Shown one piece after another: positions 44,140-54,326 of a stretch of DNA of 64,000 bases (positions are counted from its first letter, which is position 1; every line of letters starts with the position of its first letter). The DNA lies in the NCBI GenBank assembly GCA_023053575.1, contig JAKZAP010000009.1, forward strand, positions 11,885,869 through 11,949,868. Reading direction: 5' to 3'. The translations under genes were made by a program, and so were the position numbers. This DNA is from Branchinecta lynchi (Eukaryota; Arthropoda; Branchiopoda; Anostraca; Branchinectidae). A model generated the notes under the pieces. The model was given only the letters and a program-made list of their open reading frames with translations. It was not told where the DNA came from and did no database searches.

Positions 44140-44345
44140 CTATATGACCAAGTCCGAAGCACGCCAGTGAACCTGGGGAAGAACAAGAAACGTCTCCCAA
44201 ACGAACCCTCAAATTTGATTAAAATCCCGTGTAAACCAATTAACAACGTTTGTTGTCGTGACGTTTCTGGCTCTTCGCTTTCAAAACGGCGATTGTTCAT
44301 CAGGAACAGTTGGTCACCAAGAGTATCCATTTCACTTTCCACTCA
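44140..44345. repeat. Family F repeat copy
   Basis: ACTCTATATGACCAAGTCCG...AAATCCCGTGTAAACCAATTA, aligned with the 42215 copy. Confidence 0.65.
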
Positions 44346-44451
44346 AATGAGAGTGAAAACTTCCAAAGCTCGAGAAGCAGATTGCAGATTCTCTACTCAT
44401 CAACTTGTGGTTCTATTTTACTATATCTGTCGCAAGTGTTGATAGAATAGA

Positions 44452-44815
44452 ATTAGAATAGAATTTATTGCACAAAAAGCCTGAGGCCATGGCAAAAATG
44501 GTTAAAAAAAAAAAAGAGAACACTTGAACGAAATAGTAGAACTAAACTAAAGAAAATTCACTCTGTGGGCTAAAGCTATTTTTAGGAACCTTACCAGCCT
44601 CTTCAAATCTTGAAAACACTTACTTCCAATAACGCTCATCATCCATACTTCATCATTTATTGTAGTTGCATTCCCAAACATCTCAACCCGCAGGTCACCT
44701 AGCTCACGGCATTCACACATCAGATGTAACAAATTCTCATTCTCGCTACCACACATAGGGCAAAAGTAGGGACCAGTACGTATACCGACACAATGGTGGA
44801 CTTTCAGAAACAAGT
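44452..44815 (-). repeat. Non-LTR retrotransposon (family P), 5'-truncated
   Basis: Minus-strand copy of the 38862 element. Its coding end (to 44547) has the same CPMCGSENENLLHLMCEC knuckle, and its tail is (AATAG)-type on the plus strand. Confidence 0.85.
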
Positions 44816-44984
44816 AGCTATTGTGTCGGCTCCGGCGGGAGCCATCTGTTAGAGACGCACAAGAACTGATAAGATAAAATCATTCACCTCGAGCAATTCC
44901 TATGACAGGATATTTTTAAGTGCTAGAAACTTTATTTATTTTATCGCAGGTTTGTCCTTCTAGCTACCTGCTTACCCGTCTAGA

Positions 44985-45215
44985 ATAGAATAGAATTTAT
45001 TGCACAAAATCCTGAGGCCATGGCAAAACTGGTTTCAAAAAAGAAAATTCTCTCTATGGGCTAAAGCTACTTTTAGGAACCTTACCAGCCCCTTCAAATC
45101 TTGAAAACACTTACTTCTAATAATGTTCATCATTCATACTTCATCATTTATTGTAATTACATTCCCAAAAATCTCAACCCGCAGGTAATCTAGCTCACGG
45201 TCATGCAGGGCCGAA
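44985..45215 (-). repeat. Non-LTR retrotransposon (family P), 5'-truncated
   Basis: A third copy, same strand, about 170 bp beyond the previous one: GAATAGAATAGAATTTATTG at the 3' end and the coding end up to TCATCATTTATTGTAATTAC. The frame is disrupted. Confidence 0.8.
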
Positions 45216-45574
45216 GGAGTAGCCTACTTAATTTTATTTTTTATTATTTACTATCATTACTTATTTTGATTATTCTAATAATTAACTATTACTACTTATA
45301 GCCCTCAGTTCGATGGAAACCATTAATTAAATGAAGTTAATAGCGAGAAACCAGTCAGGATACACAATTGACAGGAAAGGCAAAGAAAAAACTTCTTCCG
45401 CCTTTGTCCAGCATTACAATACAACAATACTCCAGTAACGTTTCGTGTGAAAAACAACAAATCAAATTCGGCGTTTTCGCTTGAAAATTACTTTTCCATC
45501 AAATTATATTCCAGCAAAATAAAGAATATCATAAGCAAAACAATGAAGAGAATAAGGATAATTGACCTGTTCTC

Positions 45575-45650
45575 TTTTTTTTTTTTAACCATTTTTGCCA
45601 TGGCCTCAGGCTTTTTGTGCAATAAATTCTATTCTATTCTATTCATAACA
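45575..45650 (+). repeat. Non-LTR retrotransposon 3' end (family P)
   Basis: AACCATTTTTGCCATGGCCTC...AATAAATTCTATTCTATTC. Only the last ~75 bases are present. Confidence 0.8.
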
Positions 45651-45664
45651 TGAATATTTTTATC

Positions 45665-46055
45665 ATATGAATATGATAGTTCAAAACGGATACATCAGCT
45701 GAATTTTATTAGAGCTATATTTCGACCCTTCTTGGCAATGGGCTTTTTAGGCTCAAAGCCGCTCAAGTTGGAAAAACGAACTTGTGGAAGAAATGTGTAA
45801 TGTTATTGCTACTGCATGGGAGGCTGTCCTCATCAGCTCGTATTTTAGTGTATTTTTCAAGGTATAGTTGTACTATTTATTGGTATTTTCATCTTAGGAT
45901 CTTAAACATATATTCAGATTTGATTACAGGATTGTTTCCTTCCCCGACGTAGACCCTGATGGTTGACAACCTGACAAGAACCCTTGCCAAGAAGGGTCGA
46001 AATGTCGCTGATGAAGCATTGTAGCAGACGTATCCGTTGTATACTGGTTGTGTTT
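45665..46055. repeat. MITE-B copy with long spacer
   Basis: Left arm AAAACGGATACATCAGCTGAA and TTTCGACCCTTCTTGGC. Right arm AACCCTTGCCAAGAAGGGTCG and CAGACGTATCCGTTG. The right flank GTCAGCTTGTGCTCAAGGAATA lies at 46080. Confidence 0.7.
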
Positions 46056-46119
46056 ATTATTTGAATATTTGTTTCAAAGTCAGCTTGTGCTCAAGGAATA
46101 TTGATCTTAGACTGCAAGT

Positions 46120-47425
46120 TCATGTGTCTAGCCGTGGGTTCCTTGCCAAGAAAGGTCGAAATGTTGCTAAAATTAAATCTAAGCTTAATATGCATTTGGT
46201 GTCATCAAAAGCGATAACTAGCGGATCGGATTGTTTGCGAAACGTCCCCGTTTAAAATACCCCCGGTTAAACAGAAACAAAAAATAAGAAAATTACTTGT
46301 TTAGGATTTCAAGTTTTTGACCTGACCCCGCATTCTTTCAAAACAACTAGGCCGGGCGTATATGTAGGAACTAGCCAGGCCCAAAGTTTTCAACGAGATC
46401 GCTAGTGACTCTTATAAATCAAAGGCTGTACCTTTCACGCTAGGAAAAAAATCTAGCAACTGAATCTCATTCCAACACTTCCAAAAGTTCTCTACCTCAC
46501 GTCCTTTATTTTTATTTCCCTCTCTTCCTCCCTCAGTGCCAAAAGAATAAAAACTTTTTCCAGGAAACTCCCTCGGGATGACTTGGAAACTCACCTAAGA
46601 AAATTACTTCCTTCCGCTCTCGCTCCCCATTGGTCTGAAGTTGGACCCAATGGATTCCCTCCAAATCCCCCAGTGGGTGGAGCCAGCCCTCCAGAGAGTA
46701 CTGGAAGACGAATCCGGTCCCTGTGGAACGTTCCAGCGTGCGCAGGGAATCCGGCCTCTCTGGGACTTTAGAAAGACTAATCTTCCAATCTCAAGGGTAT
46801 CCTTCCCGAATAAGGACGCTGACTTTTGTGAACCTGTGGCGATTCCAGTGAAACCCCCGCGGGACCGAACTTTGCCATGTTTTCAAGTGTGTAGAAGTTT
46901 TTACGGAAAATATCAAAAGTGAAAATTTTCGGACGAAGTGATCTCTCAAGTGATAACAAGCAGAAGTGTAGACGGAAAGCGAACAAATTAGCAGGACCGA
47001 CTAACCACAATTTGCTCCGATTAAACATATATTCGTTCGCTGCAGGACTTTCACGCCGCTTTCGCAACCAGTCTAGCAATCCGAAAAACGGCAAGTCCAT
47101 TAAAACAAAATTCTGGTGCAAGAAAATTACGGACACATTAAGGACAAGGCAAATATTTAGTCAAGACTAATTAGCTCCGTTACTGTAAATTGCACAAGAC
47201 TTATTACCGCGTATTACCATCCAAAGATTTCAAAACGAGGATTACATTTTCCCACAATCGTCCTTGGCCTGAGGTCTGGTATTTTAAACCCCTGTCAGTA
47301 ATTAGCGGGCAAACCCCAGTGGACCGTTAGGAACCGGTTTGCGTGAACTAGTTTCCTCTCGGGCTTAACGGGACTGTAAAGAAAGGTCCCCTGTTGCTCG
47401 AAATCAGATCAGTCCAGTTTTTGAA
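46120..47425 (+). other. Upstream region of EBF, probable promoter and 5' leader
   Basis: Only one short MITE-B-like piece (GCCAAGAAAGGTCGAAATG, about 46145) is seen here. The stretch 46560-47420 is free of window repeats and relatively G+C-rich. A 93-codon open frame (46641-46922) has no recognisable family and could be an upstream frame in the leader. No TATA or initiator was confidently assigned. Confidence 0.35.
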
Positions 47426-47535
47426 ATGTTTCGAGTCGAACCCAAAATGGAACCGTCCATGGCTACCCTAGGCATGCCCTTCGGACAAAGGGGTCTGCAC
47501 CAAGTTCCAGGGATGCTCTGCATCGACCCAGGAAG
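47426..47535 (+). CDS. EBF: COE/EBF transcription factor, first coding exon
   Basis: ATG at 47426 is the first ATG after an in-frame TAA at 47366, and the frame runs 36 codons plus AG to a consensus donor AAG|GTAAGAG at 47535/47536. The peptide starts MFRVEPKMEPSM, Met/Pro-rich, as expected for the poorly conserved N terminus of COE proteins. The phase-2 end can join directly to 50917 (AG|C, Ser), or to the candidate exons at 48401 (AG|G) or 49192 (AG|A). COE/EBF factors are dimeric zinc-dependent transcription factors controlling neuronal, muscle and blood differentiation. Assignment to the same gene rests on strand, distance, splice phase and the start codon, not on sequence similarity. Confidence 0.7.
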
Positions 47536-48400
47536 GTAAGAGAGTCATTTGTATTGCAAGTTTATCTCTTCTCATTTGTTATTCTGTTTTATTGCATTAT
47601 TTTTATAGAATGCCAAAACCTATTTCTTTAGGAACAATTCCATTACCTTGCATGGGTATGATTCAGTCCTTTGGTTATATACGCGCTTCGCCTTTTGGAT
47701 ATTTTTCTTTGTGTACAACCTATACCAATTGAAAGGCAAATCTTACTTTCAATATAATCACACTCTCACTTTTTCTTCATTGCCTCTTTTAACTTATTTC
47801 AACCTTTCTCTTTCCCTTTCTTGTTTTTTATTTAACATTCTTTTACCAGTTTGACCTCATTTTAACTTTGTCTGCGTCCCTGTTTTCACCAGTTTTCCTT
47901 TTTAGTCCGCCACCTTTTCTGCCCGTTTTGACAGCGTTCGTAAGGTCTGTAAAGTATGTTCTGTGGAGGTTGTCGCCATTTATATCAGAATTTGACCTAG
48001 TCCGCTTTACGAACAATTATAGGCTATGCCAAATTACTAAATCATTGTATATATTCTATCTTTGCGTTCCTCCAAGAAGACTTGTGTACGGGTTTTTGTA
48101 CCCTGGACAAATCAACAATTCCAGTTTGCTAATTCCTCATTTTGCAGCGTATTTTAAAATCTTCACTAAACCCCTTCCTCTATGCTGCCTCTACGGAAAA
48201 AAAACCCATAGGTTTACGGAACAACTTTGCGAACTCTGCGAACGGCGTCTGAGAGGGTCTTAAAAGTCATTGGTTGCTGTTTTGTTGCCTTTTCATTATC
48301 GACTCGCACTTCTAGCGCGACCCTTGTGTTATAAGCTTGAATTACGATTATAATGATTTACTCCGCTGAAATGTTGTGCTGAACCCATAAGGCATTCTAG

Positions 48401-48589
48401 GTTGAAAGAATCAACATACATGCCCTGGATGCTGACTGAGTATGTCGACGTTGATCGACTTACAGAAGACGAAGAAGAAAGGGTCGAGACCAAGCTGCTT
48501 GCGAGGCTGCTTGCCACTGAGGGTGAACTCAGAGCTGTGTCCTTAGCCAAATACTGGGAAAAACCCTACGAATGTTTTAGGGGGATAAG
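48401..48589 (+). CDS. Candidate additional N-terminal EBF exon (189 bp)
   Basis: Between GGCATTCTAG (acceptor ending 48400) and ATAAG|GTACAC (donor) lies an open exon of exactly 63 codon equivalents, entering and leaving in phase 2, compatible with the exons before and after it. The peptide is acidic and helical (LTEDEEERVETKLLARLLAT). The frame stays open beyond the donor to a TAG at 48618, so an alternative donor TTTAG|GTGGTG at about 48609 is also possible. I recognise no domain. Alternatively it is a chance frame: the opposite strand is also open and Ser-rich here. Confidence 0.4.
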
Positions 48590-48599
48590 GTACACCGAA

Positions 48600-49190
48600 T
48601 CGAACTTTAGGTGGTGGTAGCAGGTTTGCAAAGAGCCATTTTTTCCGGTGACGGGTAGTTTGTACTTGCATTGTTAGTACTGTTATATTCCTCCACAGTA
48701 GAGTAAAAGATTCTGTAATTGATTCAAGGGGTAATGACGCTATGAGGATCTGTTCGTCGTGACGCTTAGTAGTTCTTATGAACGATTACTCGTTCTTGCT
48801 TCTAGTTCGCTTAAAACCTCTATAATGTCAATCCAATGTACTTTTGAAATCGCTCCATTAATTCTTAAGCCCTGAAACCTGAATTTCAGACGGCACATTC
48901 TAACCCCTCTAATGACAAATTGAATTTCATACTGGCCTTGTTTCACTATTTTCCTTGCTTGTGCTAGAAGTATAAGGGCCTAGACAAAGGCTTGAAATAG
49001 CAAAAGCCATTGGTAATATGCTAAAAGCAGAGCACGCACTGATATAAGTATCATAACAGATACCACAAGGATGTGCAGTTTCAGCAGATAACACTTGGGA
49101 CGCTATCTGCTATAACAAGCATTGGCATGAATCCCCCCCCCCCCCGAAACATACCGGAACATTAACAGTGCGACGGGGGCTTTAACGCTA
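48600..49190. other. EBF intron sequence with family J fragment
   Basis: About 48830-49030 carries CTATAATGTCAATCCAATG, CGGCACATTCTAACCCCTCT and AGGCTTGAAATAGC, eroded matches to family J. A C-run occurs at about 49133-49145. Confidence 0.45.
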
Positions 49191-49191
49191 G

Positions 49192-49380
49192 ATTCACACC
49201 TTCTTATTTCAACTATCCGGTCTTACCCACCCCGCACGGAGTGACGCCCGTCGGCGTTGATCCGATGCTTTTATCGAAATTTCATTCCACTCACGTCAAG
49301 ATTATTCAGTATGAAATGGGTGATCATGAAGAAGATTGCAAACCGGACTATGACGTATTCAGGGAGCTATTCCTAAGAGG
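49192..49380 (+). CDS. Candidate additional N-terminal EBF exon (189 bp)
   Basis: Acceptor TTTAACGCTAG ends at 49191 and donor AAGAGG|GTAGGC follows 49380. The exon is open, 189 bp, phase 2 at both sides. Its last bases GG plus C at 50917 make glycine, giving [15 protein letters not shown] at the junction. That resembles the GVGLARAHFEK context at the start of the COE domain better than the serine produced by skipping it. The body is protein-like (HGVTPVGVDPMLL, QYEMGDHEEDCKPDYDVF) but matches no family I know. Transcript evidence would be needed. Confidence 0.45.
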
Positions 49381-49429
49381 GTAGGCATTATTCGTGATTC
49401 AAAATCTGTTAGTGCTAAAGCGGCGAGTA

Positions 49430-49861
49430 CACTGCAAAAAGTTTTCCCGTATAAAGATTAAAGTTAACTGCAGTATTTGCTACTCGGATTACTCTTATCT
49501 CTACGCAGATAAGACTAATACCAATTTGGTTTTGTTTGTTTTTGGAGACGGGATTTTGGAGTGTATAAATTTTTTGTTTGTTGGGTGTTCGACCAGGAAC
49601 CGAGTAAGTGTTTTGTTTACTTTTTTCTCTTCTCTTCTTTTCTTTTTCTTATTTCTTTATTTATTATAGTGTTATGTAGGTTAATCTCTCAAAGGGGGTT
49701 TGTTAAACCTCTTAACAAGTGTAAACTTCTAGAGGGTTTTGTAGTTCTTAGTATTTTTTTCCAATAAACCCCATATATAATCTAATCTAATAATCTAATG
49801 AATCTGAGTAGAAAATACTGCAGTTAACTTTAATCTTTATACGGAGGAACTTTTTACAGTG
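49430..49861. repeat. MITE-A split by family Q retroelement
   Basis: CACTGCAAAAAGTTTTCCCG...ACCAATTTGG on the left and AATCTGAGTAGAAAATACTG...TTTTTACAGTG on the right, with TA flanks. The middle (about 49525-49799) is foreign. Confidence 0.88.
49525..49799 (+). repeat. Non-LTR retrotransposon 3' end (family Q) nested in MITE-A
   Basis: GGGGGTTTGTTAAACCTC...GTGTAAACTTCTAGAGGG...CAATAAACCCCATATATAATC, tail (AATCT)-rich, matching 23240-23465. Confidence 0.85.
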
Positions 49862-49990
49862 TAATCATAGTACCCCTCCCCACATCTATTATCACTTAGA
49901 TTAAGCACGTTCTGCTAGAAAGCGATCAAGCAGCGTGACCATTGTTCTATATAATATCGATATTATGAGTATACATCGGAAAGCTAAATA

Positions 49991-50075
49991 TTCCTTGAGC
50001 CCAAGCTGACTTCGAAACATAGATTCAAATAATGCATAAAACCGTACGTCAGCTACGATGCTTTGGCAGAATCGG
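49991..50075. repeat. MITE-B, left-arm fragment
   Basis: TATTCCTTGAGCCCAAGCTGACTT then AAAACCGTACGTCAGCTACG. No right arm. Confidence 0.6.
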
Positions 50076-50582
50076 AAAGCCCCGTTTATCTAAAGTAGCT
50101 CTGTTCGCTTTTTACTGTTTTCGCGGGGTTCTGGTCCCGATGGCGATGTTTAATCGCTTACGCTTATGAATTTCAGTCCTAAACACCAAACAGCATAGCC
50201 TACCTGGTCAACAGCCTACATACAAAGTAAAAATAAGCTTATAAAGCAAATAAAAATCACCCAAGTTTGGGAAAATGCTTTGTATTCATGCATTTGTTTG
50301 TGAATTAAAGTGACTGATGCGTTGTTGTTAAAAACAAATTGTTCTCTCTTCAGTTCTGACGGAATCAAATAAAGAATAACACTAGGCTGCAGTGCTAAAT
50401 CGACAATAGGCAAGTTCAGAAAGCTTTTTACGCATTGTGATTGCTTAAAGAACATGTCGTACCCATATTACTGAGTCATTCTATGTAGTCTGTCAGATCT
50501 TTCCACCCATCTTGTCCGACATTACGAACTTGCTCTGCAATGTTTATACATCCTACCGGCGCTTTACTGATTCTTGCTCATT
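50076..50582. other. EBF intron sequence, nothing recognised
   Basis: No shared repeat or coding signature was identified. Confidence 0.3.
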
Positions 50583-50590
50583 GCTCAGAA

Positions 50591-50770
50591 CAGGGCCGTA
50601 TCCAGGAATTTATTTCGGGGGGGGGGGGGGGGGGGGGTTGCCTGCGGGTCGGACAAAAAAACCATAGATCAGAGGAAAAAGCCTGCAAAAATGATTATTT
50701 TTGCATGTTTCGGTGGGGGGGGGGGGGGTTCAACCCCCTAACCCCCCCCCCCCCCGTGGACACGGCCTTG
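50591..50770. mobile_element. Non-autonomous hAT element (GGCCGTATCCAGG family)
   Basis: CAGGGCCGTATCCAGG...GTGGACACGGCCTTG with GCTCAGAA duplicated exactly (50583-50590, 50771-50778). Long G and C runs lie inside. Confidence 0.95.
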
Positions 50771-50916
50771 GCTCAGAAATACTTGGTGTGCAAGTTTATC
50801 CTCGAGTTTCACAGGGTATGTTCGAATATAACCTGTACCTTGCTGTTTGTACTTTAAGGCCTATCTTATGAATGTACTGAAGAGGTGTGGAGCTATATGA
50901 AATGTTTATCTTACAG

Positions 50917-51070
50917 CGTTGGCATCATGAAGGCACACTTCGAGAAACAGCCCCCTCCTAATCTCCGGAAGTCAAATTTTTTTCATTTCGTTATTGCCCT
51001 GTACGACAAAAACGGACATCCGATCGAAGTCGAAAAAACGAATTTCGTCGGTTTCATCGAAGGCAAAAAG
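50917..51070 (+). CDS. EBF: COE/EBF transcription factor, DNA-binding-domain exon
   Basis: Acceptor TTATCTTACAG ends at 50916 and donor AAAAAG|GTATGAG follows 51070. One base completes the previous codon, then 51 codons follow and end in phase 0. The peptide contains [19 protein letters not shown] and [19 protein letters not shown], the start of the COE DNA-binding domain and among its most conserved parts. [17 protein letters not shown] is diagnostic. A MITE-A starts only 43 bases past the donor. Confidence 0.97.
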
Positions 51071-51112
51071 GTATGAGATTCGCTTTTTCCGTACAGCAAA
51101 AGCAGGTAGATA

Positions 51113-51269
51113 CACTGTAAAAAAAATCTTGCAGTATTTGTTACTGGGATTAATCGTGTCTTTGTTGAGATAAGATTACCCCTAATTCAGATTAATCTTA
51201 TCCCAGTAGGGAAAAGATTAATCCCAGTAGCAAATACTGCATCCTTATTCGGATAAACTTTTTACAGTG
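51113..51269. repeat. MITE-A, complete copy
   Basis: CACTGTAAAAAAAATC...AACTTTTTACAGTG, TA on both outer flanks, inside an EBF intron. Confidence 0.92.
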
Positions 51270-51297
51270 TATATATAATCTTTAATTTCCCTAATAG

Positions 51298-51370
51298 CTC
51301 GTACAAGCAGAGGGTCCTGGGTTCAAATCCCGGCTGAGGAGCATTTTTGTCTTCAGTTCACTACTTACTA
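51298..51370 (+). repeat. tRNA-derived SINE fragment
   Basis: CAGAGGGTCCTGGGTTCAAATC, CCGGCTGAGGAGCATTTTTG and AGTTCACTACTTACTAAAATC match the 42570 unit in the T arm and downstream body. Confidence 0.65.
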
Positions 51371-51389
51371 AAATCATATAATTAATTTT

Positions 51390-51492
51390 CCAGCTTTAGC
51401 GACCTGAGCCTAAAGAGGGCAATTGCCAAGAAGGGCCGAAATATAGCTCTAATAAAATGTAGCTGGCTTATCCGCTTTGCACCGTCAAATAC
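51390..51492. repeat. MITE-B, right arm
   Basis: ATTTTCCAGCTTTAGCGACC, CAATTGCCAAGAAGGGCCG and GCTTATCCGCTTTGCACCG. Confidence 0.75.
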
Positions 51493-52077
51493 GTACAATA
51501 CACTCGCTAGCACTGGATTGTCGTACAGTTTACCACCGGTACATATAATAACACTATAATTACATATATTAACACTAGAAGTACATAGAATAACACTATA
51601 TAAGTTTCTTTGACCACTTCTATAAATTTTATACCGTGTTTCTTGGACCACTCCAATAAATTTTAGACCGCCTCGGCTCTGTTTCTAGCCTTAACAATTA
51701 ACTTGTACCAATGAATTATGTATTTACTACCACCAAATACTTTTTTGGCAAAAATAATGAAAGATACTTTTCCTGTGATTTGTTTCTGTTGTATACTCGT
51801 GTTTCTCTGTTGGGATAATCGAGACGAAAGTACTTTAAAACACTATAACCAGGTCGTAAAATGGAGTATCAGAAACAGAATAAGAAAAGGTAGAATATTT
51901 AAATGCATAAAAGTTATTGGCTTATATTTACCTTAACTTCTTTAGTAGACTAGTTACTCCAGTTCTTAGGGACAGAACATTGTATCGGGGTGTGTATCTT
52001 GATTTAGCTGTGAAGCCTGATATGTCCAATGTTCAGCTGGATTCTTGTCTGCAATTCAGACCTTCTGTTAGACTTTG
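51493..52077. other. EBF intron sequence; short direct repeats only
   Basis: ACATATAATAACACTATAATTACATA-type units repeat at 51540-51600. No coding signature. Confidence 0.35.
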
Positions 52078-52300
52078 AAAATAATAATAATAATAATTTA
52101 TTTGTAAGACACTGAACAAATGTGAAGATAGTGGAGTAAAGAAGAGAAAGAAACAAATAAACAACTGAAGAAACACTAGTACAACCAAATAAATACAACA
52201 ATCAACAGAACAAACGGATGAGCCCGTGAGACGGAGTAAGCCGTTGCTTGTCCAGATAGGTTATTATGAAGCTCGAGTGTTGCCGTTATATTGGGAGCTT
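52078..52300 (-). repeat. Non-LTR retrotransposon 3' end (family G-like)
   Basis: On the plus strand an (AAT)n tail at about 52080-52095, then AGTGGAGTAAAGAAGAGAAAG, ACAAACGGATGAGCCCGTGAG and a GAAGCTCGAGTGTTGCC block, in the same order as in 32703-33330. Confidence 0.65.
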
Positions 52301-52372
52301 TGTACGTTCGAATTATATTAAAAGTTACTTGCTTATTTTTGACAACTTTACTTAAAATTAAATTCGTTACAG

Positions 52373-52492
52373 GAACCCGAGACTGACCAAACGAACAACG
52401 GCATTCACTACCGCGTTCAACTTCTCTATGCTAACGGTGTTCGAGCTGAACAAGATTTATACGTTCGTTTGATCGATTCCCAGACTAGAACG
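52373..52492 (+). CDS. EBF: COE/EBF transcription factor, exon with TNNGIHY motif
   Basis: Acceptor TTCGTTACAG ends at 52372 and donor ACG|GTAAGT follows 52492. Forty codons, phase 0 at both ends. [18 protein letters not shown] and [15 protein letters not shown] are the central part of the COE DNA-binding domain and align without gaps to the family. The first six codons (EPETDQ) correspond to the variable loop. Confidence 0.98.
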
Positions 52493-52581
52493 GTAAGTCC
52501 ACGCTTCTTCTTCTTCTTCTTACTGAAACATAAAGCTGCATTTTATTTACTGTAGTAATCCTTTGCCCTCTTTCGAACGTC

Positions 52582-54034
52582 TTTTTGGGATCCCAAAACG
52601 TAAGTGGAGGGATACCTATGACATCGCAAAAGTTGTCCGTCTGTCCGTCCGTCCGTCCGTCCGTCCGTCCGTCCGTCCGTCCGTCCGTCCGTCCGTCTGT
52701 AAGCACGATAACTCTCGAAGGGAATGAGATATTTTGATGAAACTTGGTGTGAGGGTTCGTTGGGTCGTCGGACCAGTCAAGTTCGTAGATGGGCTTTGTA
52801 GCTCTACATTTAGGGGTGGGGGAGGGGATTCAAATTAAGGGACAAACAAAATATTTTGAAACAGCTAATGTGATAGTCGATTATGGGGTAAGAAGACATG
52901 CTGAACACGGTGGTGAAAACCATTTTGTCATCGGACAAGTAGTTCGCCCGGAATCCGGCCAAAACCGGAAAGTTTGTTGAAAGTAAAAGTTTTATTTGAA
53001 GTTGATTAGATGTTCGATTTAGGGGTAGGAAGACATGCTGAAGACGATGGTGAAAATTATTTTCTCGAAGGACAAGTGTTTCGCCCGGAATCCGGCCCAA
53101 ACCGGAAAGTTTGTTGAAAGTGAAAGTTTTATTTGAAATTGATTAGATGTTCGATTTAGGGGTAGGAAGACATGCTGAAGACGATGGTGAAAACTATTTT
53201 CTCGATGGACAAGTATTTCGCCCGGAATCCGGCCCAAACCGGAAAGTTTGTTGAAAGTAAAAGTTTTATTTGAAGTTGATTAAATGTTCGATTTATAGGT
53301 AGGGAGACATGCTGAAGACGATGGTGAAAACTATTTTCTCGACGGAAACTATTTCGACCGGAATTCGGCCCAAACCGGAAAGTTTGTCAAAATTAAAAGT
53401 TTTATTTGGAGTTGAGTAGATGTTAGATTTAGGGCAAGAAGACATGCTGAACACTTATGTGAAAACAAGTTTCTACCCGGACATGTAGTTCGTCCGGAAT
53501 CCGGCCAAAACCGGAAAACTGTTGGAAGTCAAAGTTTTATTTCTAGTTGATTAGATAAGCGATTTAGGGGTAATAAGAGATGCTGAGTCCCTGTGTGACA
53601 ATCGTATTTTACCCGGATATATAGTTCGACCGGAATCCGGCTGGAATCGGAAAATTTGTTATAAGCTAAATTTCTATTTGAAGTTGATTAGATGTTCATT
53701 ACTGGGGAAAGAAGATACCCTGATTTCGTCTTTGAGCTTTCTTTTTTCGCCGGACAAGTAGTTCTGGAGTTCGGCCGGAACCGGGAAATTGCCAGAAGTG
53801 GCAGGAAGTTTTCGTCAAAACAGATATGACTTATAGGGGTAAACACACATGCTGAATCCAAATCTGAACTTGGTTTTCTCAGGTGATTAGCTATTTGGCC
53901 TTAATCTGTTTCTGAATTTTAATTGTAAAAATGTTCAAGGAGTCTGGCGAAGACTGGATCTGGCTAAGACAAGACCCAGTTGTCTGGATCAGATATTGAA
54001 TTTTTGGGATCCCATCGAAACCTTTGGTCTTGTT
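52582..54034 (+). repeat. R1 family copy, longest and best preserved
   Basis: TTTTTGGGATCCCAAAACG at the left, a 65-bp GTCC microsatellite, then about seven units whose GATGTTCGATTT landmarks fall at about 53011, 53148, 53285 and 53421 (136-137-bp period), ending TTGGGATCCCATCGAAACC. It lies in an EBF intron. Confidence 0.95.
52635..52699. repeat. (GTCC)n microsatellite inside R1
   Basis: About 16 tetranucleotide units with two GTCT variants. The equivalent patch in other R1 copies is shorter and more interrupted. Confidence 0.95.
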
Positions 54035-54079
54035 GTTTATTAGTCCTGTCAGCGGGAGTGTGTTTTATTTGTGGTTTCG

Positions 54080-54326
54080 GAATGTATCCTACTCCTGTCG
54101 GGCAGACTTAGGAAATTCACCGTTTTTGCAACACTCTATATATATCCAACACACACCATTGATCCTCAGGAAGGACGTGAAAACGTCTCACTAACGACTC
54201 GAACTCGACAACTCAAATCCTGTGTCAACCAATCACGGCGATCGTTGGGGACAGCTATGGTGCCGCTTCTGACTCTTCCGCTAGATACACAGCGATTTTG
54301 CATCGGCAAGGAGAGTTAGTCATCAA
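54080..54326. repeat. Family F repeat copy
   Basis: GGAAATTCACCGTTTTTGCAAC...CTCAAATCCTGTGTCAACC...GAGTTAGTCATCAAGAGTA, directly followed by MITE-D. Confidence 0.7.

Noticed and set aside
43905..44342. 145- and 130-codon frames on both strands
   Set aside because: Largely produced by the 16-bp minisatellite and family F repeat; no domain.
46641..46922. 93-codon frame upstream of EBF as a separate gene
   Set aside because: No recognisable family and no splice or polyadenylation context; left as possible leader sequence.
48329..48550. Serine-rich minus-strand frame
   Set aside because: Opposite strand of the candidate EBF exon at 48401-48589; low-complexity reverse of acidic Glu/Asp codons.
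52485..52706. Minus-strand frame rich in RTDG repeats
   Set aside because: It is the translation of the GTCC microsatellite inside R1; similar frames at 17248, 19334 and 34380 have the same cause.
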